Shown one piece after another: positions 7,738 to 16,082 of a stretch of DNA of 64,000 nt; the first letter of the stretch is position 1, and each line of letters opens with the position of its first letter. The DNA is taken from contig NZ_WKJZ01000001.1 in the NCBI RefSeq assembly GCF_009763245.1, positions 758,355-822,354 on the forward strand. Reading direction: 5' to 3'. Made by a program: the position numbers and the translations under genes. Under the pieces are notes generated by a model. It was not told the origin of the DNA and searched no databases. It saw only the letters and a program-made list of their open reading frames with translations. Source of the DNA: Pseudomonas xionganensis (GTDB lineage: Bacteria; Pseudomonadota; Gammaproteobacteria; Pseudomonadales; Pseudomonadaceae).

Positions 7738-9915
7738 TTACAGACCGTTGGCGGCCTTGAACTCGCGGCGACGGCGGTGCAGGACCGGCTCGGTGTAGCC
7801 GTTGGGCTGCTTGGCCCCTTCGATCACCAGCTCCAGAGCGGCCTGGAAGGCGATGTTGCTGTCGAAGTTCGGTGCCAGCGGACGGTACAGCGGATCGCTG
7901 GCGTTCTGACGGTCAACCACCGGCGCCATGCGCTTGAGGCTGGCGACGATCTGCTCTTCAGTGGCGATGCCATGACGCAGCCAGTTGGCCAGCAGCTGGC
8001 TGGAGATGCGCAGGGTGGCGCGGTCTTCCATCAGGCCCACGTCATTGATATCCGGCACCTTGGAGCAGCCGACGCCCTGGTCGATCCAGCGCACCACGTA
8101 ACCGAGGATACCCTGGGCGTTGTTGTCCAGTTCGTTCTGGATTTCCTCGGCCGACCAGTTGGTGTCCTGGGCCAGGGGGATGCTGAGGATATCGTCCAGG
8201 GAGGCGCGCTCGCGCTTGGCCAGCTCGGCCTGACGGGCAAACACGTCGACCTTGTGGTAGTGCAGGGCGTGCAAGGTGGCGGCGGTCGGCGACGGGACCC
8301 AGGCGGTGTTGGCGCCGGCCAGGGGGTGCATGATCTTCTGCTCGACCATGGCGGCCATCAGGTCAGGCATGGCCCACATGCCCTTGCCGATCTGTGCGCG
8401 GCCCTGCAGGCCGGTGGCCAGGCCGATATCGACGTTCCAGTTCTCGTAGGCGCTGATCCACTTCTCGGCCTTCATGGCGGCCTTGCGCACCACGGCGCCG
8501 GCTTCCATGGAGGTGTGGATCTCGTCACCGGTACGGTCGAGGAAGCCGGTGTTGATAAATACCACGCGCTCGCTGGCGGCCTTGATGCACGCCTTGAGGT
8601 TGACGGTGGTGCGGCGCTCTTCGTCCATGATGCCGACTTTCAGGGTGTTGCGGGTCAGGCCCAGCACGTCTTCCACGCGACCGAAGATCTCGGTGGTGAA
8701 GGCGACTTCTTCCGGGCCGTGCATCTTCGGCTTAACGATATACACGCTGCCGGTGCGGGTGTTCTTGCGGCTGGTGTTGCCATTGAGGTTATGGATGGCA
8801 ATCAGGCTGGTGAACAGGGCGTCCTGGATGCCTTCCGGGATCTCGTTGCCTTCGGCATCGAGAATGGCCGGGTTGGTCATCAGGTGGCCGACGTTGCGCA
8901 CGAACAGCAGGCTGCGGCCGTGCAGGGTCAGCTCGCTGCCGTCGGTCTTGGTGTAGACGCGGTCCGGGTTCATGGTGCGGGTAAAGGTCTGGCCGCCCTT
9001 GCTGACTTCTTCAGCCAGGTCGCCCTTCATCAGGCCCAGCCAGTTCTTGTACACCACGACCTTGTCGTCGGCATCGACGGCGGCGACCGAGTCTTCGCAG
9101 TCCATGATGGTGGTCAGGGCGGCTTCCATCAGCACGTCCTTGACACCGGCGGCGTCGGTGCTGCCGATCGGGCTGCTGGCATCGATCTGGATTTCGAAGT
9201 GCAGGCCGTTGTGCTTGAGCAGCACGGCGACCGGTGCATGGGCATCGCCCTGGAAACCGATCAGCTGGCTGGCGTCTTTCAGGCCGGTGGTGCTGCCGTC
9301 CTTGAGTTCCACCAGCAGGGTGCGGTCTTCGATGTGGTAGCGGGTGGCGTTGACATGGGAGTCGGCGGCCAGGGGCGCGGCTTCGTCGAGGAAGGCGCGG
9401 GCGAAGGCGATCACCTTGTCACCACGAACCTTGTTGTAGCCACGGCCCTTCTCGGCGCCGCCTTCTTCGCTGATCACGTCGGTGCCGTACAGGGCATCGT
9501 ACAGCGAGCCCCAGCGGGCATTGGAGGCGTTCAGGGCGAAACGTGCGTTCATCACCGGCACCACCAGCTGCGGGCCGGCCAGGCGGGCGATCTCTTCGTC
9601 GACGTTGGCGGTGGTGGCCTGGAAGTCTTCCGGTTCCGGCAGCAGGTAGCCGATTTCCTGGAGGAAAGCCTTGTAGGCGGCCGCGTCATGGGCCTGGCCT
9701 TTACGGGCCTGGTGCCAGGCGTCGATCTGCGCCTGGATCGCATCGCGCTTGGCGAGCAGGGCACGGTTTTTCGGGGCCAGGTCATTGATGACCGCTTCGG
9801 CACCCGCCCAGAATTTCTCGGCAGCGATGCCGGTACCGGGGATGGCTTCGTTATTGACGAAGTCAAACAGCACTTTGGCGACCTGCAGGCCACCGACTTG
9901 AACGCGTTCAGTCAT
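7738..9915 (-). CDS. glcB: Malate synthase G
   Basis: 725 residues, the usual MSG length, starting at [10 protein letters not shown] (ATG 9913-9915, behind GTGAGG). A GTG four codons earlier is less likely. It condenses acetyl-CoA and glyoxylate to malate in the cytoplasm, the second step of the glyoxylate shunt. MSG features seen include the long inserted domain of the G isoform, [10 protein letters not shown], the [14 protein letters not shown] segment, and the C-terminal [13 protein letters not shown] region. It is monocistronic, with a shared terminator behind and a TGTAGT-N14-ACTACA site about 60-90 bases upstream (RccR-like). Identity is certain; the regulator is inferred. Confidence 0.98.
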   Translation of the reverse strand: MTERVQVGGLQVAKVLFDFVNNEAIPGTGIAAEKFWAGAEAVINDLAPKNRALLAKRDAIQAQIDAWHQARKGQAHDAAAYKAFLQEIGYLLPEPEDFQATTANVDEEIARLAGPQLVVPVMNARFALNASNARWGSLYDALYGTDVISEEGGAEKGRGYNKVRGDKVIAFARAFLDEAAPLAADSHVNATRYHIEDRTLLVELKDGSTTGLKDASQLIGFQGDAHAPVAVLLKHNGLHFEIQIDASSPIGSTDAAGVKDVLMEAALTTIMDCEDSVAAVDADDKVVVYKNWLGLMKGDLAEEVSKGGQTFTRTMNPDRVYTKTDGSELTLHGRSLLFVRNVGHLMTNPAILDAEGNEIPEGIQDALFTSLIAIHNLNGNTSRKNTRTGSVYIVKPKMHGPEEVAFTTEIFGRVEDVLGLTRNTLKVGIMDEERRTTVNLKACIKAASERVVFINTGFLDRTGDEIHTSMEAGAVVRKAAMKAEKWISAYENWNVDIGLATGLQGRAQIGKGMWAMPDLMAAMVEQKIMHPLAGANTAWVPSPTAATLHALHYHKVDVFARQAELAKRERASLDDILSIPLAQDTNWSAEEIQNELDNNAQGILGYVVRWIDQGVGCSKVPDINDVGLMEDRATLRISSQLLANWLRHGIATEEQIVASLKRMAPVVDRQNASDPLYRPLAPNFDSNIAFQAALELVIEGAKQPNGYTEPVLHRRRREFKAANGL

Positions 9916-9976
9916 CACTTGCCTCACTCTGCTCAGCTCTACTCAATAGCCGCGTCGGACCCGGGAATTTAAGTCT

Positions 9977-10002
9977 TGTAGTCCGAGGCGCGGCATACTA
10001 CA
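9977..10002. promoter_or_regulatory. RccR-like operator upstream of glcB
   Basis: TGTAGT (9977-9982) and ACTACA (9997-10002) form an inverted repeat with a 14-base spacer, centred about 75 bases upstream of the glcB ATG. From memory, the RpiR-family regulator RccR of Pseudomonas binds TGTAGT/ACTACA half-sites and controls glcB, aceA and pckA in response to KDPG. The same half-sites with a 15-base spacer precede pckA in this window, which makes chance unlikely. Confidence 0.65.
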
Positions 10003-10200
10003 TCAAGATCCGGGGAAAATCAGTGGGTGTGCGTCGCTCTGCGACCAAGAAGTGCTTTGCAGTCACTCTGTGCGGCTTTTTGTCACTTGTTCTCAATATT
10101 ATTGTTACATAAATACTCAAAAACTGTATACAAGATATTGGCTCGGTCATCCCTGTCAGCCTGCCTATACTCAAGGCTCCGAACAATGAGGCCTTGGTCT

Positions 10201-10647
10201 ATGCCCATCCGTACGGCCACCCTGGCCGATCTCGATCTTCTGGCGCCGCTGTTTGCCGACTACCTGGCCTTCTATGAAGTGGCCAAGCCGGCTGGCGAGG
10301 TGCGCGACTTTGTTGCAACCCGGCTGCAGCGTGGCGATTCGCAGCTGTTCCTCGCCCTGGATGAGCAGGGCCGGGGGCTGGGCTTTGTGCAGCTCTATCC
10401 CTTCTTCGCCTCCCTGGCCTTGCGTCCGGCCTGGCTGCTGAGCGATCTGTATGTCAGCCCCCTGGCACGGCGTCAGGGCCTGGGCGAGGCGTTGATGAAT
10501 GCGGCCCGGCAGCATGCCCTGGCCACGGGAGCCTGCGGTTTGCAGTTGGAGACGGCAAGAGGCAATCTGGCTGCACAGGCCCTCTATGAACGCCTTGGCT
10601 ATGTGCGAGACGAGGTGTTCTATACCTACTGGTTGGCGCTCGACTGA
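10201..10647 (+). CDS. GNAT family N-acetyltransferase
   Basis: 148 residues from ATG 10201 (MPIRTATLADL), the usual GNAT opening; GAGG lies nine bases upstream. An ATG at 10186 would add five residues. The acetyl-CoA binding motif A is visible as LYVSPLARRQGLGEALM, and motif B as LYERLGYVRDEVFY. The substrate is unknown. The AT-rich region upstream (10060-10150) holds a weak TTGTTA-N18-TATACA promoter candidate (10103-10132). It is followed closely by the ACT-domain gene and may be cotranscribed with it. Confidence 0.88.
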   Translation: MPIRTATLADLDLLAPLFADYLAFYEVAKPAGEVRDFVATRLQRGDSQLFLALDEQGRGLGFVQLYPFFASLALRPAWLLSDLYVSPLARRQGLGEALMNAARQHALATGACGLQLETARGNLAAQALYERLGYVRDEVFYTYWLALD

Positions 10648-10668
10648 GTGCCGCGCAAGGAGTTGTTT

Positions 10669-11187
10669 ATGGATCATCTGGTATTGACGGTTATCGCTCA
10701 GGATCAACCGGGGTTGGTGGAGCGCATCGCCCTGTGCATCAGCGAGCAGGGTGGCAACTGGCTGGAAAGCCGTATGGCGCGTATGGCCGGGCAGTTCGCC
10801 GGCATTCTGCGGGTAGAAGTGCCCCGGGCGGCCCATGCCGATCTGGTGGCGGCTCTGGATGGCCTGCAGGCCCAGGGCATTCGTGTGCTGGTGGCGCCGG
10901 GTGGCGAGGCGCCGACCCAGGCCTGGCAGGAGATTCGTCTGGAGCTGGTGGGCAATGATCGCCCTGGTATCGTGCGTGATATCACCCGTCTGCTCAGCAG
11001 CCATGGGGTCAACCTGGAAAGCCTGAACACCGAGGTGCTGCCGGCACCCATGAGTGGCGAGTTGCTGTTCCGCGCCGAAGCCTTGCTGGCGGTGCCGCAG
11101 AGCCTGGCCCTGGAACAGCTGCAGAGCCAACTGGAAACCCTGGCCGATGATCTGATGGTGGAACTTAAGCTGCATTCCGACAGCTGA
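10669..11187 (+). CDS. Double ACT-domain protein, GcvR-like
   Basis: 172 residues; ATG 10669 follows AAGGAG at ideal spacing. Two ACT domains are clear: the first starts HLVLTVIAQDQPGLVERIA, the second LELVGNDRPGIVRDITRLL. This is the layout of the glycine cleavage repressor protein GcvR, which in E. coli binds glycine and the activator GcvA. In Pseudomonas the family is widespread and its exact role is less clear. A strong terminator lies after the gene. Confidence 0.85.
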   Translation: MDHLVLTVIAQDQPGLVERIALCISEQGGNWLESRMARMAGQFAGILRVEVPRAAHADLVAALDGLQAQGIRVLVAPGGEAPTQAWQEIRLELVGNDRPGIVRDITRLLSSHGVNLESLNTEVLPAPMSGELLFRAEALLAVPQSLALEQLQSQLETLADDLMVELKLHSDS

Positions 11188-11191
11188 CAGC

Positions 11192-11216
11192 CTTATCCAC
11201 GCGGTCTGTGGATAAG
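11192..11216. repeat. Inverted pair of DnaA-box-like 9-mers
   Basis: CTTATCCAC (11192-11200) and GTGGATAAG (11208-11216) form a perfect 9-base inverted repeat. The right member contains TGTGGATAA (11207-11215), an exact DnaA box, and the left differs at its last base (TTATCCACG). A third exact copy TGTGGATAA lies at 11332-11340. They flank a terminator between two gene ends. They may titrate DnaA or may simply be a hairpin. Confidence 0.5.
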
Positions 11217-11234
11217 ACTGTGGGTAGCATGAGG

Positions 11235-11270
11235 AGCCCCGGAGCACCGCCTAGTGTCCCGGGGCTTTTT
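11235..11270 (+). terminator. Rho-independent terminator after the ACT-domain gene
   Basis: AGCCCCGG (11235-11242) pairs with CCGGGGCT (11259-11266), followed by a T-run (11266-11270). This is a strong stem with a 16-base loop. Confidence 0.9.
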
Positions 11271-11433
11271 GCTAAGTGGTTGGAAATTAAGCAGTTACCG
11301 CGCTGTTTTGCACAAGGGCCGGGGATGCTTCTGTGGATAAGCCGGGGGTAAGCGAGCATAGCCCAGGCGTGGCCAGGGCTGTGCCTGGTTGATCGTTTTT
11401 TATACAGGCAGGTGTTTGCGCTGCTTGAACTCA

Positions 11434-11495
11434 GTAGGGTGCGCTGTGCGCACCTGTGCTTGGCTGCCAGCCTCGGTGCGCACAGCGCACCCTAC
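11434..11495. repeat. Palindromic repeat, GTAGGGTGCGC family, full two-arm copy
   Basis: Arms at 11434-11454 and 11475-11495 are exact reverse complements over 21 bases, beginning GTAGGGTGCGC and ending GCGCACCCTAC. Each arm is itself palindromic (GGTGCGC...GCGCACC), and the 20-base loop contains a small GGCT/AGCC hairpin. It lies just past the rarD stop codon. Related copies are at 12579, 17996, 48971 and 50251. Confidence 0.85.
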
Positions 11496-11517
11496 CCATT
11501 GCCCCCTGCATTCTGCC

Positions 11518-12411
11518 CTAGGCAGACTGGCGTTTGCGCAGGCTGAGCCAGGCATCCAGGCTGTAGAGCCCCAGGCCGGCCCAGATAAAGGTAAAGGCCA
11601 ACAGGGTGCTGGGGCTAAAGTGCTCGCCGAACAGGAAGATCGCCTGTAACAGCACCAGGGTCGGCGCCAGGTACTGCAGGAAACCCAGGGTGGTGTAGGG
11701 CAGATGGCGTGCCGCCGCGTTGAAGCACACCAGCGGCACCAGGGTGATGGGGCCAGCGGCGATCAGCCAGAGCGCCTGGGGCGTGCTCCAGAACTCGGCC
11801 TGGGTGCTCAGTGCCACCGGATGCAGCAGTAACCAGCCCATGGCCAGGGGTAGCAGCAGCCAGGTTTCCACCACCAGGCCGGGCAGGGCGGCGACCGGCG
11901 CCTGCTTGCGGATCAGGCCGTAGAAGCCGAAGGTCAGGGCCAGCACCAGGGACACCCAGGGCAGGCTGCCCAGTTGCCACACCTGCTGCGCCACGCCCAG
12001 GGCGGCCAGGCCCACGGCCAGCCACTGCAGGCGACGCAGGCGCTCGCCGAGAATCAGCATGCCGAGCAGCACATTCACCAGCGGGTTGATGTAGTAACCC
12101 AGGCTGGCTTCGAGCATGCGTTCATTGTTGACTGCCCACACATAGACCAGCCAGTTGCTGGCGATCAGCAGGCCGCTGGCAGCCAGTACGGCCAGGCGCC
12201 ATGGATTGTCACGCAGCTCGCGCAGCCAGCCGGGGTGTTTCCAGACCAGCAGCAACAGGGCGCCGAACAAGGCCGACCAGAGCGCCCGGTGGACGATGAT
12301 CTCCAGTGCCGGTACCTGCTCGATCACCTTGAAGTAGAGCGGGAACAGGCCCCAGATAATGTAGGCGGTCAGGCCGAGAATATACCCGCGACGCGGGTTG
12401 GCGGTGGCCAT
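11518..12411 (-). CDS. rarD: EamA/RhaT family transporter RarD
   Basis: 297 residues (E. coli RarD has 296), starting MATANPRRGYILGLTAYIIWG with AAGGA seven bases upstream. About ten membrane helices in two EamA halves can be seen. Family hallmarks are IIWGLFPLYFKVIEQV, EIIVHRALWS, and LGYYINPLVNVLLGMLILGE. The name comes from a chloramphenicol-sensitivity phenotype in other bacteria. The natural substrate of this drug/metabolite transporter is not established. It stands alone, flanked by palindromic repeats on both sides. Confidence 0.93.
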   Translation of the reverse strand: MATANPRRGYILGLTAYIIWGLFPLYFKVIEQVPALEIIVHRALWSALFGALLLLVWKHPGWLRELRDNPWRLAVLAASGLLIASNWLVYVWAVNNERMLEASLGYYINPLVNVLLGMLILGERLRRLQWLAVGLAALGVAQQVWQLGSLPWVSLVLALTFGFYGLIRKQAPVAALPGLVVETWLLLPLAMGWLLLHPVALSTQAEFWSTPQALWLIAAGPITLVPLVCFNAAARHLPYTTLGFLQYLAPTLVLLQAIFLFGEHFSPSTLLAFTFIWAGLGLYSLDAWLSLRKRQSA

Positions 12412-12578
12412 GGGGAGTCCTTGTTGAGGCACTGGTAAAGGCCGGGATTCTAGTCGGCGGGCGATGAGCTTGTCTGGATGGGCAGGTTTTTCTGTGTGGG
12501 CAAACGCCACCTGGCTGTAAAAAAGGCGTTACACATAGCCGGGTAACTGTAGCGGTCTCTCTGTAGAAACCCGCGTTC

Positions 12579-12603
12579 GTAGGGTGCGCACGGCGCACCC
12601 TAC
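12579..12603. repeat. Palindromic repeat, GTAGGGTGCGC family, single-arm copy
   Basis: GTAGGGTGCGC (12579-12589) and GCGCACCCTAC (12593-12603) are exact reverse complements around ACG. It is one arm-equivalent of the larger two-arm copies. It lies between rarD and srkA, upstream of rarD. Confidence 0.8.
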
Positions 12604-12627
12604 GCATTGGTCCCGAAAGCAGTCCTG

Positions 12628-12648
12628 TAGCCCGGATGCAATCCGGGG
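12628..12648. repeat. Short palindrome of the GTAGCCCGGATGCAATCCGGG type
   Basis: CCCGGAT (12631-12637) and ATCCGGG (12641-12647) pair around GCA. GTAGCCCGGATGCAATCCGG is a motif I recall as frequent between genes in several Pseudomonas genomes. It sits just past the srkA stop codon and may help end its transcript. Confidence 0.6.
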
Positions 12649-12672
12649 CGCATCCGGTTTACCCAGAGCGCG

Positions 12673-13647
12673 TCAGAACAGTTTGAGCGGTTCTTCATCC
12701 AGCGCGGCCAGCTGTTCGCGCAGAATCAGAATCTGCTCGCCCCAGTAACGTTCGCTGCCGAACCAGGGAAAGCTGATGGGGAAGGCCGGGTCGTCCCAGC
12801 GTCGCGCCAGCCAGGCGCTGTAGTGCAGCAGGCGCAGGCTGCGCAGCCCTTCGATCAGCGGCAGTTCGCGGGGGTTGAAGTCGTGGAACTCCTGATAGCC
12901 GTCCATCAGTTCGGACAGCTGGCCGAGACGTTCGTGGCGCTCGCCGGCCAGCATCATCCACAGATCCTGTACCGCCGGGCCCATGCGGCAGTCGTCCAGG
13001 TCGACCATATGGAAGGTGTCGTCGCGGCACAGCAGGTTGCCGGGGTGGCAGTCGCCATGCAGGCGGATGGCCTGCACCGGGTGGGCGGCGAACAGGGCGT
13101 CCAGGCGTTTGAGCAGATCGCGCGCCACCGACTCGTAGGCCGGCAGCAGGCTGCGCGGAATAAAACCACCATTGAGCAGGGTGGCCAGGGATTCGTGGCC
13201 GAAGTTGCCGACCGCCAGTGCCTCGCGATGGGCGAATGGTTTGAGTGAACCCACCGCATGCAGGCGGCCGAGCAGCTGGCCGAGGCGGTAAAGCTGATCC
13301 AGATTGCCCGGCTCAGGCGCCCGGCCGCCGCGTCTTGGAAACAGGGCAAAGCGAAAGCCGGCGTGTTCGAACAGGGTTTCACCGTCGCGCACCAGCGGCG
13401 CCACCACCGGCACCTCGCACTCGGCCAGCTCGAAGCTGAAGCTGTGCTCCTCGCGTATCGCCGCGTCAGACCAGCGCCCGGGGCGGTAGAACTTGGCGAT
13501 CAGCGGCGTTTCATCCTCGATGCCCACCTGATAGACGCGGTTTTCGTAGCTGTTCAGGGCCAGCACGCGGGCGTCGCTGAGGTAGCCGATGCTCTCCACG
13601 GCATCCAGCACCAGATCGGGTGTGAGTGCGGCAAAGGGATGGGACAT
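12673..13647 (-). CDS. srkA: Stress response kinase A (SrkA/RdoA/YihE)
   Basis: 324 residues (E. coli SrkA 328), start MSHPFAALTPDLVLDAVES, ATG 13645-13647 with GGAG seven bases upstream. It has the eukaryote-like kinase/APH fold: SYENRVYQVG in the N-lobe, the catalytic loop LHGDCHPGNLL, and the metal site MVDLDDCRMG. The family protects against envelope and oxidative stress by Ser/Thr phosphorylation and restrains MazEF killing in E. coli. No dsbA gene follows it here, unlike in E. coli. Confidence 0.93.
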   Translation of the reverse strand: MSHPFAALTPDLVLDAVESIGYLSDARVLALNSYENRVYQVGIEDETPLIAKFYRPGRWSDAAIREEHSFSFELAECEVPVVAPLVRDGETLFEHAGFRFALFPRRGGRAPEPGNLDQLYRLGQLLGRLHAVGSLKPFAHREALAVGNFGHESLATLLNGGFIPRSLLPAYESVARDLLKRLDALFAAHPVQAIRLHGDCHPGNLLCRDDTFHMVDLDDCRMGPAVQDLWMMLAGERHERLGQLSELMDGYQEFHDFNPRELPLIEGLRSLRLLHYSAWLARRWDDPAFPISFPWFGSERYWGEQILILREQLAALDEEPLKLF

Positions 13648-13702
13648 GGGCGACTCCAGGGTAATTGGCCGCAGAGTGTAGCGCTTATCCGTAGCTGGCC
13701 GC

Positions 13703-14431
13703 TTAATCCCCCGGCTTCGGTGTGCGCGCCAGGCAGTACACATCCACCCGTGCCGCGCCGGCGTCCAGCAGCAGGCGTGCCAGGCGTTCGGCGGTGGCGC
13801 CGGTGGTCAGCACATCATCGATCAGGGCCAGGTGCAGGCTCTTGACCTGGCTGCCGGGGGCCAGGGCGAAGGCATGACGCAGGTTGCGCTTGCGGGTGGC
13901 GGCGTCCAGTTGCTGCTGGGCGGGGGTGTCGATCACCCGTTGCAGCCAATGCAGTTGCAGGGGCAGATCAAGCGGCTTGCTGAGCCAGCGGGCCAGCATG
14001 GCGGCCTGATTGAAGCCGCGCTGGCGCTGACGTTGCCTGGCCAGGGGAACGGGGAGCAGCAGGTCGGGGCGCGTCAGGCCCTCATCAAAGGCATGACGCA
14101 GATGCTCGGCGAGCAATTCGCCAAGCAGGTGGCCGATGGGCCAGTGGCTCTGATGCTTGAAGCGGGTGATCAGGCTGTCCACCGGGAAGGCATAGCGCCA
14201 GGGCGCTTCCACTCGGCTGAAACTGGGTGGCTTGCTCAGGCAGGCGCCACAACTCATGTCCGCCAGGGGCAGCGGCAGGGCACAGACCCGACAGTGGCTG
14301 CCCAGCCAGGGCAGGTCGGTTTCGCAGGGGCTGCAGATGGGGGGGTGTCCGGGCTCGGCCGGTTCGTCGCAGAGCAGGCAGCAGGGGCGCTGTTGTAACC
14401 AGCAGGGGCGGCGCAGGGGCAGTAACGACAT
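13703..14431 (-). CDS. comF: ComF family phosphoribosyltransferase-like protein
   Basis: 242 residues. N-terminal zinc-finger-like cysteine pairs (CLLC, CSPC, CRVC, CGAC) are followed by a type I phosphoribosyltransferase fold with the PRPP motif LIDDVLTTGATAE. The LLLPVPLARQRQRQRGFNQA segment is a ComF hallmark. ComF proteins are needed for DNA uptake in naturally transformable bacteria and interact with recombination and replication factors. It lies directly upstream of and divergent from bioB, as in other pseudomonads, with one small gene between. Confidence 0.93.
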   Translation of the reverse strand: MSLLPLRRPCWLQQRPCCLLCDEPAEPGHPPICSPCETDLPWLGSHCRVCALPLPLADMSCGACLSKPPSFSRVEAPWRYAFPVDSLITRFKHQSHWPIGHLLGELLAEHLRHAFDEGLTRPDLLLPVPLARQRQRQRGFNQAAMLARWLSKPLDLPLQLHWLQRVIDTPAQQQLDAATRKRNLRHAFALAPGSQVKSLHLALIDDVLTTGATAERLARLLLDAGAARVDVYCLARTPKPGD

Positions 14432-14472
14432 GCGGCTCTTCCTTGAGCAAATGCCATTACTCTAGGTCGGCC

Positions 14473-14766
14473 TCAGCGGATCAGCCAGCCCAGCAGCATC
14501 AGACCCAGCAGCAGCCACAGCACGCCGGCGACAAAGGCCTTGCGTGTCAGCGCGCATACCCCCTTGTAGAGCAGGAACAGGCCCAGGGCCAGAAAGATAA
14601 AGCTGAAGATCGACTGGTTGATGCCAATGGCCTGGGCCATGCCGGCGAAGAAATCATCGATGGCATCGGCAATGCCGCCGAGAAAGCCCGATAACAGATC
14701 CACCACAAAGCGAATGACACTGCCAATGGCGTGGCCCAGCCAGCCAAAAAAGCCTTCTACCTGCAT
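14473..14766 (-). CDS. Small conserved-looking membrane protein
   Basis: 97 residues, ATG 14764-14766 with AGGA seven bases upstream. The N-half is amphipathic and glycine-rich (FFGWLGHAIGSVIRFVVDLLSGFLGGIADAIDDFF), the C-half has two hydrophobic stretches (SFIFLALGLFLLYKG and VAGVLWLLLGLMLLGWLI), and it ends with a single Arg. I do not recognise a family. It is oriented away from bioB and sits 41 bases before comF on the same strand, so the two may form a unit. Its promoter would overlap the BirA operator region on the opposite strand. Confidence 0.7.
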   Translation of the reverse strand: MQVEGFFGWLGHAIGSVIRFVVDLLSGFLGGIADAIDDFFAGMAQAIGINQSIFSFIFLALGLFLLYKGVCALTRKAFVAGVLWLLLGLMLLGWLIR

Positions 14767-14803
14767 AAAGAGTCCTGCGAGAGAGCGATTAAAAAATAAT
14801 CAG

Positions 14804-14834
14804 ATGTAAACCTGTGTCTTGTGTTTGGTTGACA
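14804..14834. promoter_or_regulatory. BirA operator (biotin repressor site)
   Basis: ATGTAAACC (14804-14812), a 14-base spacer, then GGTTGACA (14827-14834). This matches the bacterial BirA consensus TTGTAAACC-N14/16-GGTTTACAA at nearly every position. The right half overlaps the -35 box of the bioB promoter, so bound BirA-biotinyl-AMP would block RNA polymerase. It would also cover the region upstream of the divergent small membrane gene. Confidence 0.88.
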
Positions 14835-14856
14835 GCATCCAAGATCCACATATGAT
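14829..14856 (+). promoter_or_regulatory. Sigma-70 promoter of the bio operon
   Basis: -35 TTGACA (14829-14834), 16-base spacer, -10 TATGAT (14851-14856). The transcript would begin near 14863, leaving a leader of about 75 bases before bioB. The -35 is embedded in the right half of the BirA operator. Confidence 0.82.
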
Positions 14857-14936
14857 GCCCTAAGCCTGAATGCCGCGTCGCCCATGGTGATGCGCGCAGC
14901 CCCAACCAGAACGCCACCCGCGTCGAAGGAATTGCC

Positions 14937-15992
14937 ATGAGTGCCACTGCCGCCATCTCCACCCGCCATGACTGGACCCTCGCCGAGGTCAAGGCGCTGT
15001 TTCAGCAGCCGTTCAATGACCTGCTGTTCCAGGCGCAGACCGTGCACCGTCAGCACTTCGATGCCAACCGCGTGCAGGTGTCCACCCTGCTGTCGATCAA
15101 GACCGGTGCCTGCCCGGAAGACTGCAAGTACTGCCCGCAGTCCGGCCACTACAACACCGGTCTGGATAAAGAAAAACTGATGGAAGTGGAAAAGGTGCTC
15201 AAAGCGGCCGCCGAGGCCAAGGCTATTGGCTCCACCCGCTTCTGCATGGGCGCGGCCTGGAAGCACCCGAGCGCCAAGGACATGCCCTATGTGCTGAAGA
15301 TGGTCGAAGGGGTCAAGGCCCTGGGCCTGGAAACCTGCATGACCCTGGGCAAGCTGGACAAGGAGCAGACCCAGGCCCTGGCCGCCGCCGGCCTGGACTA
15401 CTACAACCACAACCTGGACACCTCGCCGGAGTTCTACGGCAATATCATCACCACCCGCACCTACGCCGAGCGCCTGGAAACCCTGGCCCACGTGCGTGAG
15501 GCGGGGATGAAGATCTGCTCCGGCGGCATCCTCGGCATGGGCGAGTCCCTGGATGATCGCGCCGGGCTGCTGATCCAGCTGGCCAATCTGCCGGAGCACC
15601 CGGAAAGCGTGCCGATCAATATGCTGGTCAAGGTCAAGGGCACGCCTCTGGCTGATGAGCAGGACGTCGACTCCTTCGACTTTATCCGCATGCTCGCCGT
15701 GGCGCGGATCATGATGCCCAAGTCCCATGTGCGCCTGTCCGCCGGCCGTGAGGCGATGAACGAGCAGATGCAGGCCCTGGCCTTCTTCGCGGGCGCCAAC
15801 TCGATCTTCTACGGCGAGAAGCTGCTGACCACCGCCAACCCCCAGGCCGACAAGGATATGCAGCTGTTCGCCCGCCTCGGCATCCAGCCGGAAGCGCGCG
15901 AAGAGCACGCCGACGAAGTGCACCAGGCGGCCATCGAGCAGGCCCTGGTGGAACAGCGCGACTCCCAGCAGTTCTATAACGCCGCGGTCTGA
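14937..15992 (+). CDS. bioB: Biotin synthase
   Basis: 351 residues, ATG behind GAAGGA. A radical SAM enzyme that inserts sulfur into dethiobiotin. The SAM-cluster motif is CPEDCKYC (Cys59, Cys63, Cys66). Other BioB hallmarks are YYNHNLDTS, which bears [2Fe-2S]-region residues, and [14 protein letters not shown]. The length is normal for gammaproteobacteria. It is the first gene of bioBFHCD; a 90-base gap with a palindrome separates it from bioF. Regulation by BirA is inferred from the operator upstream. Confidence 0.98.
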   Translation: MSATAAISTRHDWTLAEVKALFQQPFNDLLFQAQTVHRQHFDANRVQVSTLLSIKTGACPEDCKYCPQSGHYNTGLDKEKLMEVEKVLKAAAEAKAIGSTRFCMGAAWKHPSAKDMPYVLKMVEGVKALGLETCMTLGKLDKEQTQALAAAGLDYYNHNLDTSPEFYGNIITTRTYAERLETLAHVREAGMKICSGGILGMGESLDDRAGLLIQLANLPEHPESVPINMLVKVKGTPLADEQDVDSFDFIRMLAVARIMMPKSHVRLSAGREAMNEQMQALAFFAGANSIFYGEKLLTTANPQADKDMQLFARLGIQPEAREEHADEVHQAAIEQALVEQRDSQQFYNAAV

Positions 15993-16043
15993 ATTCAGGC
16001 GGTGAATGAGCTTCGCGTCATCCACCCGACGTAGTCCTTTGAG

Positions 16044-16072
16044 GGTGGATAACCCGCTTGCGGTTATCCACC
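16044..16072. repeat. Hairpin of the GTGGAT repeat family between bioB and bioF
   Basis: GGTGGATAACC (16044-16054) and GGTTATCCACC (16062-16072) form an 11-base stem with a 7-base loop, right before the bioF start. A further GCGTCATCCACCC lies at 16015-16027, as in the repeat at 2417-2499. Because the stem ends about ten bases before the bioF ATG and covers the ribosome-binding region, it could affect bioF translation or stabilise the bioB mRNA end. Confidence 0.7.
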
Positions 16073-16082
16073 GGGTTTTGCC

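Noticed and set aside
7777..9972. A 731-residue frame antisense to glcB
   Set aside because: Shadow of malate synthase G; Val/Gly/Ala-rich without any recognisable domain.
11192..11340. Replication origin based on DnaA boxes
   Set aside because: No dnaA, dnaN, gidA or AT-rich unwinding region; only three boxes next to a terminator.
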